From Streptomyces sp. cg36 (GTDB lineage Bacteria > Actinomycetota > Actinomycetes > Streptomycetales > Streptomycetaceae), in NCBI RefSeq assembly GCF_041080675.1, contig NZ_CP163520.1, positions 62,001-126,000 of the forward strand: a DNA stretch of 64,000 bases. Reading direction: 5' to 3'. This document shows positions 1 to 8,709 of this stretch, piece by piece. Position 1 is the stretch's first letter. The number at the start of each line of letters is the position of its first letter. Position numbers and translations under genes: made by a program. The notes beneath the pieces are model-generated. The model did not search any database. It had not been told where the DNA came from and worked only from the letters and a program-made list of their open reading frames with translations.

Positions 1-2
1 AC

Positions 3-842
3 GTGCGGATCGGGGTCGACGTCGACGGGGTGCGCCTGTGGCGTGCGTACTCGCTCACTTCGCCGGCAAAGCGCCAGGACGGCCGCGTCACGATCACCGT
101 GAAGGCGATCCCGGACGGCAAAGTCAGCAACCACCTCGTTCGCCGGGTAAAGCCCGGCACACTGATCCAGCTCGACCAGGCGACCGGTGACTTCGTGCTG
201 CCGCAGGCCAAGCCCGCCAAGGTGCTCTACCTGACGGCCGGCAGCGGCATCACGCCCGTGATGGGCATGCTGCGCGACACCGAATTCGACGACGCCGTCA
301 TGGTCCACTCCGCACCGCAGCCGCACGACGTGATCTTCCGCAACGAACTGCACGACCTGGTCGCGGGCAAGAAGCTGCGCCTGACCGAGCTGCACACCGA
401 CACGGACGGCATGCTCGACCTCGCACGCCTCGACGAACTCGTGCCCGACTGGACCGAGCGCGAGACCTGGGCGTGCGGGCCCGCGGGCCTGCTCGACGCC
501 GCGGAGAAGCACTGGAGCGAGCACGGTGTCCCAGAGCGCCTGCACACCGAACGCTTCCGCCCCAGCATCGTCGTCGCCGGCGACGGCGGCGAGGTCACGT
601 TCAGCACCACCGGCAAGACCGTCGACGCGGACGGCGCCACGCCATTGCTGGACATCGGCGAGGAGGCCGGCGTGCTCATGCCCTCCGGGTGCCGCATGGG
701 CATCTGCTTCGGCTGCGTCTCGCCGCTCAAGGCGGGCGCCGTCCGCGATCTGCGCACCGGAGAGATCACCGAGGCCGAGCCGGGCGTCCTCATCCAGACC
801 TGCGTGTCCGCCGCGGCGGGCCCCTGCGACATCGAACGGTAG
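3..842 (+). CDS. ferredoxin--NADP reductase-type oxidoreductase, 5' partial
   Basis: This flavin/iron-sulfur electron-transfer protein probably feeds electrons to the desaturase encoded 7 nt downstream. The frame is open to the window edge, and the FAD domain is missing its beginning, so the true start lies upstream. What remains shows the FAD-contacting RAYSLTS motif, then a NAD(P)-binding segment with GSGITPVMGML. A plant-type [2Fe-2S] domain closes the protein (CRMGICFGC, with a final Cys near the C-terminus at IQTCVS). The FNR-plus-C-terminal-ferredoxin order matches single-polypeptide reductases that partner membrane acyl desaturases, such as the mycobacterial Rv3230c/DesA3 pair. Family and partnership are well supported by architecture and adjacency; the specific acyl substrate cannot be read from sequence. 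Confidence 0.9.
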   Translation: MRIGVDVDGVRLWRAYSLTSPAKRQDGRVTITVKAIPDGKVSNHLVRRVKPGTLIQLDQATGDFVLPQAKPAKVLYLTAGSGITPVMGMLRDTEFDDAVMVHSAPQPHDVIFRNELHDLVAGKKLRLTELHTDTDGMLDLARLDELVPDWTERETWACGPAGLLDAAEKHWSEHGVPERLHTERFRPSIVVAGDGGEVTFSTTGKTVDADGATPLLDIGEEAGVLMPSGCRMGICFGCVSPLKAGAVRDLRTGEITEAEPGVLIQTCVSAAAGPCDIER

Positions 843-849
843 GAGCACC

Positions 850-1968
850 TTGACCGCCATCGACCCCACCGCCCACCTGACCGCGGAGCAGATCGAGGAG
901 CTCGGCCGCGAACTGGACGCGATCCGCGACGAGGTGATCGCCGCACGCGGCGAGAAGGACGCCGCCTACATCCGTAAGGTCATCTCGGGGCAGCGCAAGC
1001 TGGAGCTGGTCAGCCGGGGCGTGCTGCTGTTCTCGATCTTCCCACCCGCGTGGCTGCTCGGCACCGCGGGACTGTCCGTGGCGAAGATCATGGACAACAT
1101 GGAGATCGGACACAACGTCCTGCACGGCCAGTGGGACTGGATGCGGGACCCGAAGATCCACTCCACGACGTGGGAGTGGGATCACGTCTCCCCCTCCGAC
1201 CAGTGGAAGCACTCGCACAACGAGCTGCACCACACGTACACCAACGTGATCGGCAAGGACAACGACCTCGGCTACGGCATCATGCGCGTCGACGAGGACC
1301 AGAAGTGGCACCCGATCCACCTCGGCCAGCCCCTGTGGAACTTCATCAACGCCTGCTTCTTCGAGTACGGCATCGCGGCGTACGACCTCGAACTCGGCAA
1401 GAACCTGGACAGGCACGGCCGCAAGAACCCCGAGTTCCGCGCGCGAGCCAAGGCCGTGGGCCGCAAGATCCGCAAGCAGGTGCTGAAGGACTACGTGATC
1501 CACCCGCTGCTGTCGGGCCCGTCGTTCCTCCACACGCTCGCCGCCACGTTCACCGCCAACCTGGTCCGCAACATCTGGTCCCACTCGGTGATCATGTGCG
1601 GGCACTTCCCCGAGGGTGTGCAGGTCTTCGAGCGCCGGTCGATCAAGGGCGAGACACGCGGCCAGTGGTACCTGCGCCAGATGATGGGCTCGGCGAACAT
1701 CAGCGGCGGCAAGGCCATGCACTTCATGACCGGCAATCTCTCGCACCAGATCGAGCACCACCTGTTCCCGGATCTGCCGAGCAACCGCTACGCCGAGGTC
1801 GCGGTGAAGGTGCGCGCCCTGTTCGAAAAGTACGAGCTGGAGTACGTCACCGGGCCGCTGCCCAAGCAGGTGTTCTCGGCGTGGCACAAGGTCTTCCGGC
1901 TCTCGCTGCCGAACAAGAAGCCCATGGTCAAGACGCCGGACCGCGAGCGGGAGCTCGTCGCCGCCTGA
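850..1968 (+). CDS. membrane fatty acid (acyl) desaturase
   Basis: This is a 372-residue di-iron membrane desaturase that introduces a double bond into acyl chains, with electrons from the upstream reductase. The three histidine boxes are present: GHNVLHGQW, HSHNELHHTYTN and HQIEHHLFPD, separated by hydrophobic stretches. A TTG start is chosen because AGGAG lies at 841-845 with 4 nt spacing, and because the N-terminus (LTAIDPTAHLTAEQIEEL) begins there. Longer in-frame starts lie inside the reductase gene and have no such site. The gene follows the reductase stop by 7 nt, so the two are almost certainly one transcript. Closest in type to actinobacterial DesA3-like acyl-CoA delta-9 desaturases; position specificity is inferred, not shown. 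Confidence 0.93.
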   Translation: MTAIDPTAHLTAEQIEELGRELDAIRDEVIAARGEKDAAYIRKVISGQRKLELVSRGVLLFSIFPPAWLLGTAGLSVAKIMDNMEIGHNVLHGQWDWMRDPKIHSTTWEWDHVSPSDQWKHSHNELHHTYTNVIGKDNDLGYGIMRVDEDQKWHPIHLGQPLWNFINACFFEYGIAAYDLELGKNLDRHGRKNPEFRARAKAVGRKIRKQVLKDYVIHPLLSGPSFLHTLAATFTANLVRNIWSHSVIMCGHFPEGVQVFERRSIKGETRGQWYLRQMMGSANISGGKAMHFMTGNLSHQIEHHLFPDLPSNRYAEVAVKVRALFEKYELEYVTGPLPKQVFSAWHKVFRLSLPNKKPMVKTPDRERELVAA

Positions 1969-2049
1969 TTCGCGGTACGGGTTCGGATCCTTCGGCCGTA
2001 CCGTCGGCACCGCCGGGGAGGAATCCCGTCGTGCCCCGATGTGTGGGGA

Positions 2050-2352
2050 TCAGACAGTGGCCAGGCTCTTCGCCATGCCCCGTTCCCTGCCGCCGCCATC
2101 GGGCAGGAGATCGCCGGGCTCACCCGTGTCCGTGAAACCGTGCCGCTCGTAGAGCGCGGTCGCCTTGCGGTTGTCCGGCATGACGGACAACCGCAGCGTC
2201 GTGGCACCGCGCTCAGCCCCCCACCGCTCGACCGCCCGGATCAGGTGATCACCCACGCCCCCGCCCGGCACCCCGCTGGCCAGACCCACCGGAAGGCCGT
2301 GGATCAACCCCGTCCTGGAGGCCGGACAGGCCGGCCAGCGCGACCCGTGCAT
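2050..2352 (-). pseudogene. C-terminal remnant of a GNAT acetyltransferase
   Basis: About 75 residues resemble the second half of a GNAT fold. A glycine-rich acetyl-CoA loop (GVPGGGVGDHLI) is followed by LRLSVMPDNRKATALYERHGF, a typical beta4-alpha4 GNAT ending. The N-terminal half is absent. The only upstream in-frame ATG follows the stop of the neighbouring SRPBCC gene directly, and its first 20 residues look non-homologous. I read it as a deletion remnant rather than a functional short acetyltransferase. Expression as a downstream partner of the SRPBCC gene cannot be excluded. Confidence 0.6.
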
Positions 2353-2901
2353 CTACGGGCGGCCTGACGCGGTGGCGTGTTCGGCGCGACGGGCCACCGC
2401 GCGCAGTACCTCGATCCTGATGTATGCCGCCCCACCCAGCTGGATGAACAGCCAGTAGGCCCGGAAGGCGCGTCGGGCGCGGGCGTCGGTGGAGTGCACC
2501 CGGGTCTCGAACGACAGCAGGGAGCCGCCGGTGTCGGGCGCGACGCGCAGGCTCAGGGCCGCTTTGGCCCAGCCCGGCTCGTCGAACACGCTGAAAGCCT
2601 CCGCGTTGCCCGGGGCGACCGGGGCGGTCTGGGGACGGATCTGCCAGAACCGGGCGACCATGCCCTTCACCAGTTCCTCGCCGTCCACGGTGACCAAGGT
2701 GGGTGCGGGGAAACTGTCGAGAAACGTCCCCTCGACCCCGCCCCGGCCACCCAGGCGCAGCCCTATCAGCGTCCGGTAGACGGGCAGTTCCCGCACGGTG
2801 ACCTCGCTCAGCGCCCGCCACACAGTCGCCGGGTCCGCCGCGACACGCCGGGTGAACCGGGAGCGCAGGTCGTAGGTGGGGAGCAGGCGGTCGAGTTCCA
2901 T
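2353..2901 (-). CDS. SRPBCC-family (START/Bet v1-like) protein
   Basis: This 182-residue protein has an SRPBCC helix-grip signature. The N-terminus reads RFTRRVAADPATVWRAL, the usual first strand plus helix, followed by alternating strands and a final amphipathic helix (RAYWLFIQLGGAAYIRIEVLRAV). Such proteins bind hydrophobic ligands in a cavity; no catalytic residues can be assigned. The start is the ATG giving MELDRLLPTYDLR. The frame stays open far upstream, but only because of GC bias. Its stop abuts the GNAT remnant. No partner gene is evident, so the ligand is unknown. Confidence 0.78.
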   Translation of the reverse strand: MELDRLLPTYDLRSRFTRRVAADPATVWRALSEVTVRELPVYRTLIGLRLGGRGGVEGTFLDSFPAPTLVTVDGEELVKGMVARFWQIRPQTAPVAPGNAEAFSVFDEPGWAKAALSLRVAPDTGGSLLSFETRVHSTDARARRAFRAYWLFIQLGGAAYIRIEVLRAVARRAEHATASGRP

Positions 2902-3509
2902 GGCATCACTCCGGATGGATCGAGTCCGGCAAGCACCTCGCGCCCAGATGCACACGGCGCCCCGGGGCGGCTTGGACACCAGCCTCGCAGACGCACGCCC
3001 TGGGCCCGGCGAAATCCTGTTCGGACGGAGGGTCACGGCACCCAACGCGGACGCCCGCCGCTCGATCAGGTCCGGCCGGCCCTGGCCACTGGCCCTCGCG
3101 GCTGCGAGGACAGCCTCGCCGTCGGGGAAGCTGCTCTCACAACCGTAGGACAGGTTCTCCGGCTCGGCGCCCTCGGGGGCAAGGTCCGCCGGGCCGTTGC
3201 CGACGGGGACGGGAAGCGGCGGGGCCGGAGGCAACGTCGCGGTGCTGTTCCCCGGATGCCTGGCGAGCGACGGGCCGGTCAGTGGCGGGCGTGACGTGAC
3301 AGAACCTCTCGTCGCTCGGGCAGCCATCGCGCGCGGCCCCTGGTGCCCCACGGGAATCGGCCCCTTGGCAGCACGCCCCGCCCCCGTACTCACCGCGAGC
3401 AACGCGGCCAAGCCCTGCGTCGTCCGGAAACACGCGGCCGTCTCGACAGCCGACGTCGGCGGCGCTGTCGCACGCGACAGCAGGCAGGGCGTGTGCTCGG
3501 AGCTCGGGT
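2902..3509. other. intergenic region, no supported gene
   Basis: About 600 nt separate the SRPBCC gene from the SDR gene. Open frames exist on both strands but have biased composition and no recognisable domain or ribosome binding site. I see no gene here. Confidence 0.5.
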
Positions 3510-4481
3510 TCATCGCGTGATCGGCGTGGCGCCGGTCGCGGCGAGCGACAGGTCCCACAGGCGGGCTGCCGCCTCGGGGGCGACGGCGTAGGCGCGGACG
3601 CCGCCGTCGTCCATGGGGGTGCCGGGGGCGGATACGCGGGCGACGTCGCAGTCCTCCAGGTAGAGGCCGCCGCGGCCGTCGAGGAGCGGGGACGTGGCGG
3701 CCCACAGGCCGGTGGCCGCTCCCTGGGAGGGGGTCTTGAACCCGTCGCCGACGACGTTGCCGTGTCCGTCCAGCCAACCGCGGTCGATCTGCGCCTGCAG
3801 CGTCATCTCCCGCTGGAGCCCGGTGATGATCTTGCCCGGGTGGAGAGCGAACGCGCGTACCCCGTCGCCTCGCCCGAGCGTGTCGAGATGTACCGCGAAC
3901 AGGGAGTTGGCGGTCTTGGCCTGGCCGTAGGCCAGCCACTTGTCGTAGCCGGTGTGAAAGTGCGGATCGTGCCAGCGGATGCCAGTGAGGGTGTGTCCGG
4001 CGGAGCTGTTGGCCACGACGCGCGCGCCGTCCGCGGCGGCCAGCAGCGGGTAGAGCTCACTCACGAGCGTGAAGTGTCCGAAGTGGTTGGTGGTGAGCTG
4101 GCCCTCCCAGCCGGGTCCGACGCGCCGCTCCGGGGTGGCCATGACTCCGGCGACGGCCATCAGCAGGTCGAGCCGGTCGAGACGATCACGGATGTGCGCG
4201 GCGGCCGTGCGCACGCTGCCGAGGTCGGCGAGGTCCGTGGGGATGACCTCACAGTGGCTCATCTCCTTGAGAGCGGCACGGGCGAGGCCGGGACGCCGGG
4301 CGGGCACGATGACCCGGGCTCCGGCGGCCGTCAGCGCCCTGGTCGTCTCCAGACCGAGCCCGGAGTAGCCCCCGGTCACCACGGCGGTCCTGCCCGAAAG
4401 GTCCTGGTCGGCCATGACGTCCTCGCAGGTGGTGGCGGTGGAGAAGGGAGAGCCGAGCGGCTGCTGTTCAGTAAGGGTCAT
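3510..4481 (-). CDS. short-chain dehydrogenase/reductase (extended type)
   Basis: This 323-residue NAD(P)-dependent oxidoreductase has a Rossmann glycine motif TGGYSGLG at about residues 36-43. The catalytic serine lies in VANSSAGH (about 159-160), and the YxxxK pair is Y185/K189 in YGQAKT. The family's usual NNAG is altered to AVAG. Start ATG at 4481 is chosen because it sits just after a MerR-type promoter; longer in-frame ORFs run through that promoter. The predicted transcript starts about at the ATG, so it would be leaderless. It is divergent from a MerR regulator, which very likely controls it. The substrate is unknown; members are often annotated as retinol/protochlorophyllide-like dehydrogenases without biochemical support. 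Confidence 0.92.
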   Translation of the reverse strand: MTLTEQQPLGSPFSTATTCEDVMADQDLSGRTAVVTGGYSGLGLETTRALTAAGARVIVPARRPGLARAALKEMSHCEVIPTDLADLGSVRTAAAHIRDRLDRLDLLMAVAGVMATPERRVGPGWEGQLTTNHFGHFTLVSELYPLLAAADGARVVANSSAGHTLTGIRWHDPHFHTGYDKWLAYGQAKTANSLFAVHLDTLGRGDGVRAFALHPGKIITGLQREMTLQAQIDRGWLDGHGNVVGDGFKTPSQGAATGLWAATSPLLDGRGGLYLEDCDVARVSAPGTPMDDGGVRAYAVAPEAAARLWDLSLAATGATPITR

Positions 4482-4488
4482 GCCGCTG

Positions 4489-4519
4489 ACGCTACGATCT
4501 AGAGCGAGGTCTAGATCAA
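4489..4519 (-). promoter_or_regulatory. MerR-type promoter with palindromic operator
   Basis: On the minus strand TTGATC (-35, 4519-4514) and TAGCGT (-10, 4494-4489) are separated by 19 nt, the overlong spacer typical of MerR-activated promoters. The spacer region holds a perfect inverted repeat, GATCTAGA-6 nt-TCTAGATC at 4496-4517. The -10 lies 7 nt before the SDR start codon, implying a leaderless mRNA. Confidence 0.75.
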
Positions 4520-4536
4520 GTGCAGGAGTGTGCGGC

Positions 4537-4968
4537 ATGACGAGCACCGGGGCTTCCGTGCAGTCGCTGGGCATCGGCGAGGTGGCCGAGCGGACCGGAC
4601 TGAGCGTGCACGCCCTGCGCTTCTACGAGCGCGAGGGCCTGCTCGTCGGACCGGTCCAGCGCACATCGGGCGGTCGGCGTCGCTACACCTCGCTCGATGT
4701 CGAGTGGCTGCTGATCTGCGTCAAGCTCTGCGAGTCCGGTATGCCGCTCGCCGACCTCAAGTACTTCGCCGAACTCGTCCGCCACGGACCGGGCAACGAG
4801 GCGGAACGCCTGCGCCTGCTCGACGGCCACCGACAGCGCGTCGACGCACAGATCCAGGCGCTGGAGGAGTGCCGGTCCGTCATCGCCTGGAAAGTCGGCG
4901 TCTACGCCGACCACCTCGCCCGCGGCGAAGCCGACGGCCTCTGGGACCCGAGACCCCGAGGCACGTGA
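4537..4968 (+). CDS. MerR-family transcriptional regulator
   Basis: This 143-residue regulator has an N-terminal winged helix-turn-helix, IGEVAERTGLSVHALRFYER (about residues 11-30), then EGLL and a C-terminal dimerising coiled-coil (LLDGHRQRVDAQIQALEECRSVI). There is no conserved metal-binding cysteine loop, so an organic or redox effector is more likely than a metal. The start ATG is chosen because it immediately precedes the HTH and lies past the shared promoter; AGGAG is 9 nt upstream at 4524-4528. It is divergent from the SDR gene, with the dyad operator between them, so regulation of the SDR gene and itself is the natural inference. The effector is unknown. Confidence 0.93.
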   Translation: MTSTGASVQSLGIGEVAERTGLSVHALRFYEREGLLVGPVQRTSGGRRRYTSLDVEWLLICVKLCESGMPLADLKYFAELVRHGPGNEAERLRLLDGHRQRVDAQIQALEECRSVIAWKVGVYADHLARGEADGLWDPRPRGT

Positions 4969-5153
4969 GGGCAGTCGTGTGCACTGCTCCAGCCAGCATG
5001 TGCCAGGCGTTCACTTCTCGGCGTTCACCGTCCCCGGTCTGCGCACCAGGGTGAGGCCGCCGGATCCGCCGCAACTGGCCTACCCGGCCCGGGGTGTCGG
5101 CACGCGATGGGAGCAACTGACGGCGGCCGGACGCAAAAACCAGCCCGGACCAG

Positions 5154-5465
5154 TTGTTCTGTCACACGTACGGCCGTGGCAGGGGCTCGGCCCAGATGAT
5201 TCCCGGGTGGCCCTACTTCTTTGTGGCCGCCTTGGAGCGGGGACGGACGTCGTGGACCGCCGTACTGGACGCGGCCCGGCTCTGTCCGTGCGACGATGCC
5301 ATTGCCGTCACCGCCGCCCAGGTCCGGGAAGCGTTCCAGCGGCTGTATGCAGCAGGCTCGGAGCACACCACTTTGAGGGCCGCCATCGCCACCGTCGGGC
5401 AGAACGGGCCCCCTGCCCTGGCAGCGGGGCCCGTAGCGGCGAGCCCCCGCCACAAATGCGTCTAG
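5154..5465 (+). pseudogene. remnant of an IS701-like/NF041680-type transposase
   Basis: An internal stretch, IPGWPYFFVAALERGRTSW, followed by AAQVREAFQRL, resembles the middle of Streptomyces DDE transposases of the IS701-like group. Both ends are missing, there is no start signal, and the frame runs into the convergent WYL gene. I treat it as a decayed insertion sequence fragment. The match is from memory of the family and would need a profile search. Confidence 0.5.
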
Positions 5466-6457
5466 CGCGTGGCAGCTCGGCGGGCGAAGGCCATGAGGCG
5501 CTCGGCTAGCGCGAGAACGCGGTCACGCAGTTCATCGGGGCGTTCGATGACGAAGGGCCGGTCCAGTGCGGCCAGCACCGCGGGCAACCAGTCGAGCCGT
5601 TCCGCCCGTAGCTCGACGCGCAGCCAGCGCTCGCCAGCCCGGTCCTCCTCTGCCTCGGGCTCGTACTCCTCCAGGACCGCCACGCCGGCCGGAAGGTGGG
5701 CGCGGATCTGGTCGACGCTCCCCTGAATGCGCAGGGTCACCTCGTGCCGGTAGGCAGCGGTGGCGAATCCCGACAACACGCGCTGCGCCGGACTCGGGCC
5801 CGTGGGCTCGTCGAAGGAGCCGGGCAGCGCCCTCGCCTCGGCGATGCGGTCGAGCCGGAAGGTACGGTCCTCGCCGATCTCGGGATCCGTGCCCGTGACG
5901 TACCACCGGCCCGTGTGGGCGACGATTCCGTAGGCGTGCAGCGAACGGTGGCTGAGCCGTCCGCCGCGGTCGGTGTAGCGGAGGGAGACCGGTCGGCGGT
6001 GGCGCACCGCGTCGGCGAGGGTGAGCAGGGTGTCGGTGTCCGGGGTGGCGGGCTCACCGGGCTGATCCGTGAAGTCGAGAGCGTCCACGAGCGTGGCGAG
6101 CCGGTGGGCGAGGTGTTTGGGCAGGACCCGGCGGATCTTCGCGGATGCCGTCTCGCTTGCCGTGTGCTGCGCGGTCAGGCCCGTTCGGCGGCCGGCGACC
6201 AGGCCGAGCAGCACGGCCAGCGCCTCGTCGTCGCTGAGCATGAGCGGCGGCAGGCGGTATCCGGGCGCCAGGCGGTACCCGCCGTAGCGGCCGCGCACCG
6301 ACTCGACCGGCACGTCGAGGTCGATCAGCTGCTCCACGTACCGGCGCACCGTGCGCTCTTCGACGGCAAGCCGATGGGCGAGTTCGGCCGCCGTGCGGGT
6401 ACCGCCCGACTGCAGCAGCTCCAGGAGGGTCAGCACGCGGCCGGCAGGTCGAGGCAT
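5462..6457 (-). CDS. WYL-domain HTH transcriptional regulator (DeoR-like)
   Basis: This 331-residue regulator has an N-terminal winged HTH (RVLTLLELLQSGGTRTAAEL, then a recognition helix around VEERTVRRYV). A WYL domain follows (around SLRYTDRGG to GRWYVTGTD and RTFRLDRI), then a C-terminal WCX extension. WYL proteins sense nucleic-acid or nucleotide ligands and often regulate a neighbour. ATG 6457 gives MPRPAGRV, the canonical beginning of this family; the longer frame extends through the divergent promoter. It is divergent from a VOC-family gene 94 nt away, with an imperfect palindrome between them. Likely regulates that gene and itself. Confidence 0.92.
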   Translation of the reverse strand: MPRPAGRVLTLLELLQSGGTRTAAELAHRLAVEERTVRRYVEQLIDLDVPVESVRGRYGGYRLAPGYRLPPLMLSDDEALAVLLGLVAGRRTGLTAQHTASETASAKIRRVLPKHLAHRLATLVDALDFTDQPGEPATPDTDTLLTLADAVRHRRPVSLRYTDRGGRLSHRSLHAYGIVAHTGRWYVTGTDPEIGEDRTFRLDRIAEARALPGSFDEPTGPSPAQRVLSGFATAAYRHEVTLRIQGSVDQIRAHLPAGVAVLEEYEPEAEEDRAGERWLRVELRAERLDWLPAVLAALDRPFVIERPDELRDRVLALAERLMAFARRAATR

Positions 6458-6476
6458 ATGTACAGCATAGGCAGAT

Positions 6477-6492
6477 ACAGGACCGATTCTGT
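6477..6492. promoter_or_regulatory. candidate operator between WYL and VOC genes
   Basis: A 16-bp imperfect palindrome, ACAGGACCGATTCTGT, matches its reverse complement at 12 of 16 positions. It sits 20 nt before the WYL start, in the shared divergent promoter region. Its role as the WYL-protein binding site is inference. Confidence 0.4.
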
Positions 6493-6550
6493 CCGCTATT
6501 AGTCCTAGCCTGCGCGGTGTAAGTGACACATTCGAGCCAGGGAGTCGTTC

Positions 6551-6952
6551 ATGCGTTTCGTTTCCATCCGGATCATCACCAGCGACGTCGTCCGCCTCGT
6601 CGAGTTCTACGAGCGGGCCACCGGGGTGCCGGCTACCTGGGCCACCGAGGACTTCGCCGAATTGCGCACCGCCGGCGGGGCTGCCCTCGCCATCGCCAGT
6701 ACCCGCACGGTCCCGCTGTTCGCGCCGGGCTCCGCCCGCCCGGCGGACAACCACAGCGCGATCATCGAGTTCCTCGTCGACGACGTGGATCGCGTCCATC
6801 AGAATCTGGCCGACGTCGTCACCGACTTCGTCAACGAGCCCACCACCATGCCCTGGGGCAACCGGTCGCTGCTGTTCCGCGACCCTGACGGCAACCTCGT
6901 CAACTTCTTCACCCCCGTCACCCCGGCGGCTGTCGAGAAGTTCGCGCGCTGA
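6551..6952 (+). CDS. VOC-family (glyoxalase/dioxygenase-like) protein
   Basis: This 133-residue single VOC module has paired beta-alpha-beta-beta-beta units: RFVSIRIITSDVVRLVEFYERATG at the N-terminus and RDPDGNLVNFFTPV at the C-terminus. The family includes glyoxalases, fosfomycin/bleomycin resistance proteins and dioxygenases. The short form with an N-terminal IRI rather than HV suggests metal ligation may be incomplete. GGGAG lies about 7 nt before the ATG. It is divergent from the WYL regulator, which likely controls it. The substrate cannot be assigned. Confidence 0.9.
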   Translation: MRFVSIRIITSDVVRLVEFYERATGVPATWATEDFAELRTAGGAALAIASTRTVPLFAPGSARPADNHSAIIEFLVDDVDRVHQNLADVVTDFVNEPTTMPWGNRSLLFRDPDGNLVNFFTPVTPAAVEKFAR

Positions 6953-7394
6953 CCCGTCGCCGCGCCGGAGGCGCCTGGTGAGGACAGGTGCGAGATTGCG
7001 GCGACTGACACGCAGAAGCCGTGGGACGTCCTCACCGGCACCGCCTTCGTGAACGACGAACGACTACGGCACCACCCACAGTCCCCCGTGCCCAGGGGCA
7101 AGGAGGCACGCAGCACCGTCGTCGGTTTCCCGCAGAGCGACCGCGTCAAGCCTTCTCCGTCAACACCAACAACCGCCCGTACCAAGCCCTGAGCGGGAAC
7201 TGTGTCGTGAGGGATGTCCAGCACAGCCCGGCCGTCGCGCCCGACAGCATGAACGGCATCCCCCGGCCCCGTTACCGTCTTCGTGGCCTCGCAATGAGGC
7301 TCCCGGCCTTCGGCCCCGGTATGACTCGAGCCCCCAGTCGAGATGATCGAAAAGGTGGTGTCGCCGGTGCCGAAGGCATTGGCAGACCGCTGAT
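6953..7394. other. non-coding or degraded stretch left of IS110
   Basis: I see no convincing gene. Open frames here are extensions of the IS110 ORF or its antisense. The left non-coding end of the IS110 element may extend into the last part of this stretch. Confidence 0.4.
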
Positions 7395-7403
7395 TAGAGG
7401 CAC
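7395..7403 (+). repeat. left copy of IS110 flanking direct repeat
   Basis: TAGAGGCAC here is identical to 8710-8718 and is the candidate core sequence of the element's left junction. Confidence 0.55.
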
Positions 7404-7497
7404 GAGCGCCTTCGGGCAGTCTCTTCGTAACGTGGATGCCGGCACGCTGATGCCGCAGGTGAAGCCGGGGAAGAGTGCGAGCACGGGAGCGAAGGGC

Positions 7498-8700
7498 ATG
7501 TCGGACGAGACTGGCATCGACGTCTATCTGGGCCTGGACGTCGGCAAGGGCGATCACCACGCCGCCGCCGTGAACCAGGCGGGGAAGAAGGTGTTCGACA
7601 AGCCGCTTCCCAACAGCGAGCCAAAGCTGCAGGAGCTGTTCGACAAACTGAAGGCCAAGCACGGAACGGTACTGGCGGTCGTCGACCAGCCGGCTTCCAT
7701 CGGGGCCCTGCCGCTGGCCGTCGCCCGGGACGCGGGCTGCCAGGTCGCCTATCTGCCCGGACTCACGATGCGACGGATCGCCGATCTCTACCCCGGTGAG
7801 GCGAAAACGGACGCTCGTGACGCGTTCATCATCGCGGATGCCGCCAGAGCGATGCCCCACACCCTGAGGACGATCGATCTCGCGGACGAGACCGTTGCCG
7901 AGCTCGCGATGATTGTTGGGTTCGACGACGATCTCGCGGGCGAGTCCACCCGGATCGCGAACCGGCTCCGCGGCCTCCTCACACAGATCCACCCGTCCCT
8001 GGAACGGGTCCTGGGACCGCGGATCCAGCACCCGGCCGTGCTCAGGCTGCTGGACCAGTTCGGCTCCCCGGCCCAGATCCGTAAAGCCGGACGCCGTCGC
8101 CTCGTGACCCTGATACGTCCCAAAGCGCCGCGGATGGCGGAGCGGCTGGTCGAGGACATCTTCACTGCACTCGACGAACAAACCGTCGTCGTCCCGGGCA
8201 CCGACGCTGCCGCGCTGATCGTCCCTAGCCTCGCCAGTTCGCTCCAGTCGGTGCTTGAACAGCGCAAACTCCTCGCGGCCCGGATCGAGGAACTCCTGGA
8301 GGCCCACCCTCTTTCCCAGGTCCTGATCTCGATGCCCGGCATCGGGATCAGGACCGCGGCCCGCATCCTCATCGACGTCGGAGACGCCAGCGGCTTCGCC
8401 ACAGCCGGCCACCTCGCCGCCTACGCCGGCCTCGCACCCGTCACCCGGAACTCCGGCACGTCCATCCGCGGCGAACATCCTTCCCGGCGAGGCAACAAAC
8501 AACTCAAACGGGCCTTCTACCTCGCCGCGTTCGCCTCGCTCTCCCAGCCCGAGTCACGCGCCTACTACGACCGCAAACGCCGCGAGGGAAAACACCACAT
8601 CCCGGCCCTCATCGCACTCGCCCGCCGCCGCATCGACGTCCTCTTCGCGATGCTCCGCGACGGCACCTTCTACCAACCACCCACACCCGCTACGGCTTGA
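7498..8700 (+). CDS. IS110-family transposase (DEDD/serine recombinase)
   Basis: This 400-residue transposase has an N-terminal RuvC-like DEDD domain: D13 in LGLDVGKGDHH, D63 in VVDQPAS, then D105/D108 in GEAKTDARDAF. A central coiled segment is followed by the Tnp_20 domain. That domain carries a helix-hairpin-helix-like MPGIGIRTAARIL and the conserved serine region around APVTRNSGTSIRGEHPSRRG, which supplies the nucleophile in this family. Length is normal and no frame disruption is seen, so it may be active. ATG 7498 is chosen because the domain begins just after it; the upstream in-frame extension is low-complexity and spans the element's left non-coding end. Confidence 0.95.
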   Translation: MSDETGIDVYLGLDVGKGDHHAAAVNQAGKKVFDKPLPNSEPKLQELFDKLKAKHGTVLAVVDQPASIGALPLAVARDAGCQVAYLPGLTMRRIADLYPGEAKTDARDAFIIADAARAMPHTLRTIDLADETVAELAMIVGFDDDLAGESTRIANRLRGLLTQIHPSLERVLGPRIQHPAVLRLLDQFGSPAQIRKAGRRRLVTLIRPKAPRMAERLVEDIFTALDEQTVVVPGTDAAALIVPSLASSLQSVLEQRKLLAARIEELLEAHPLSQVLISMPGIGIRTAARILIDVGDASGFATAGHLAAYAGLAPVTRNSGTSIRGEHPSRRGNKQLKRAFYLAAFASLSQPESRAYYDRKRREGKHHIPALIALARRRIDVLFAMLRDGTFYQPPTPATA

Positions 8701-8709
8701 CGAAAACCA

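Noticed and set aside
4482..4574. Upstream in-frame extension of the SDR start
   Set aside because: It would place the MerR-type promoter and operator inside the coding region.
6799..8502. 567-codon frame antisense to the IS110 transposase
   Set aside because: The IS110 transposase on the plus strand is intact and explains the base composition.
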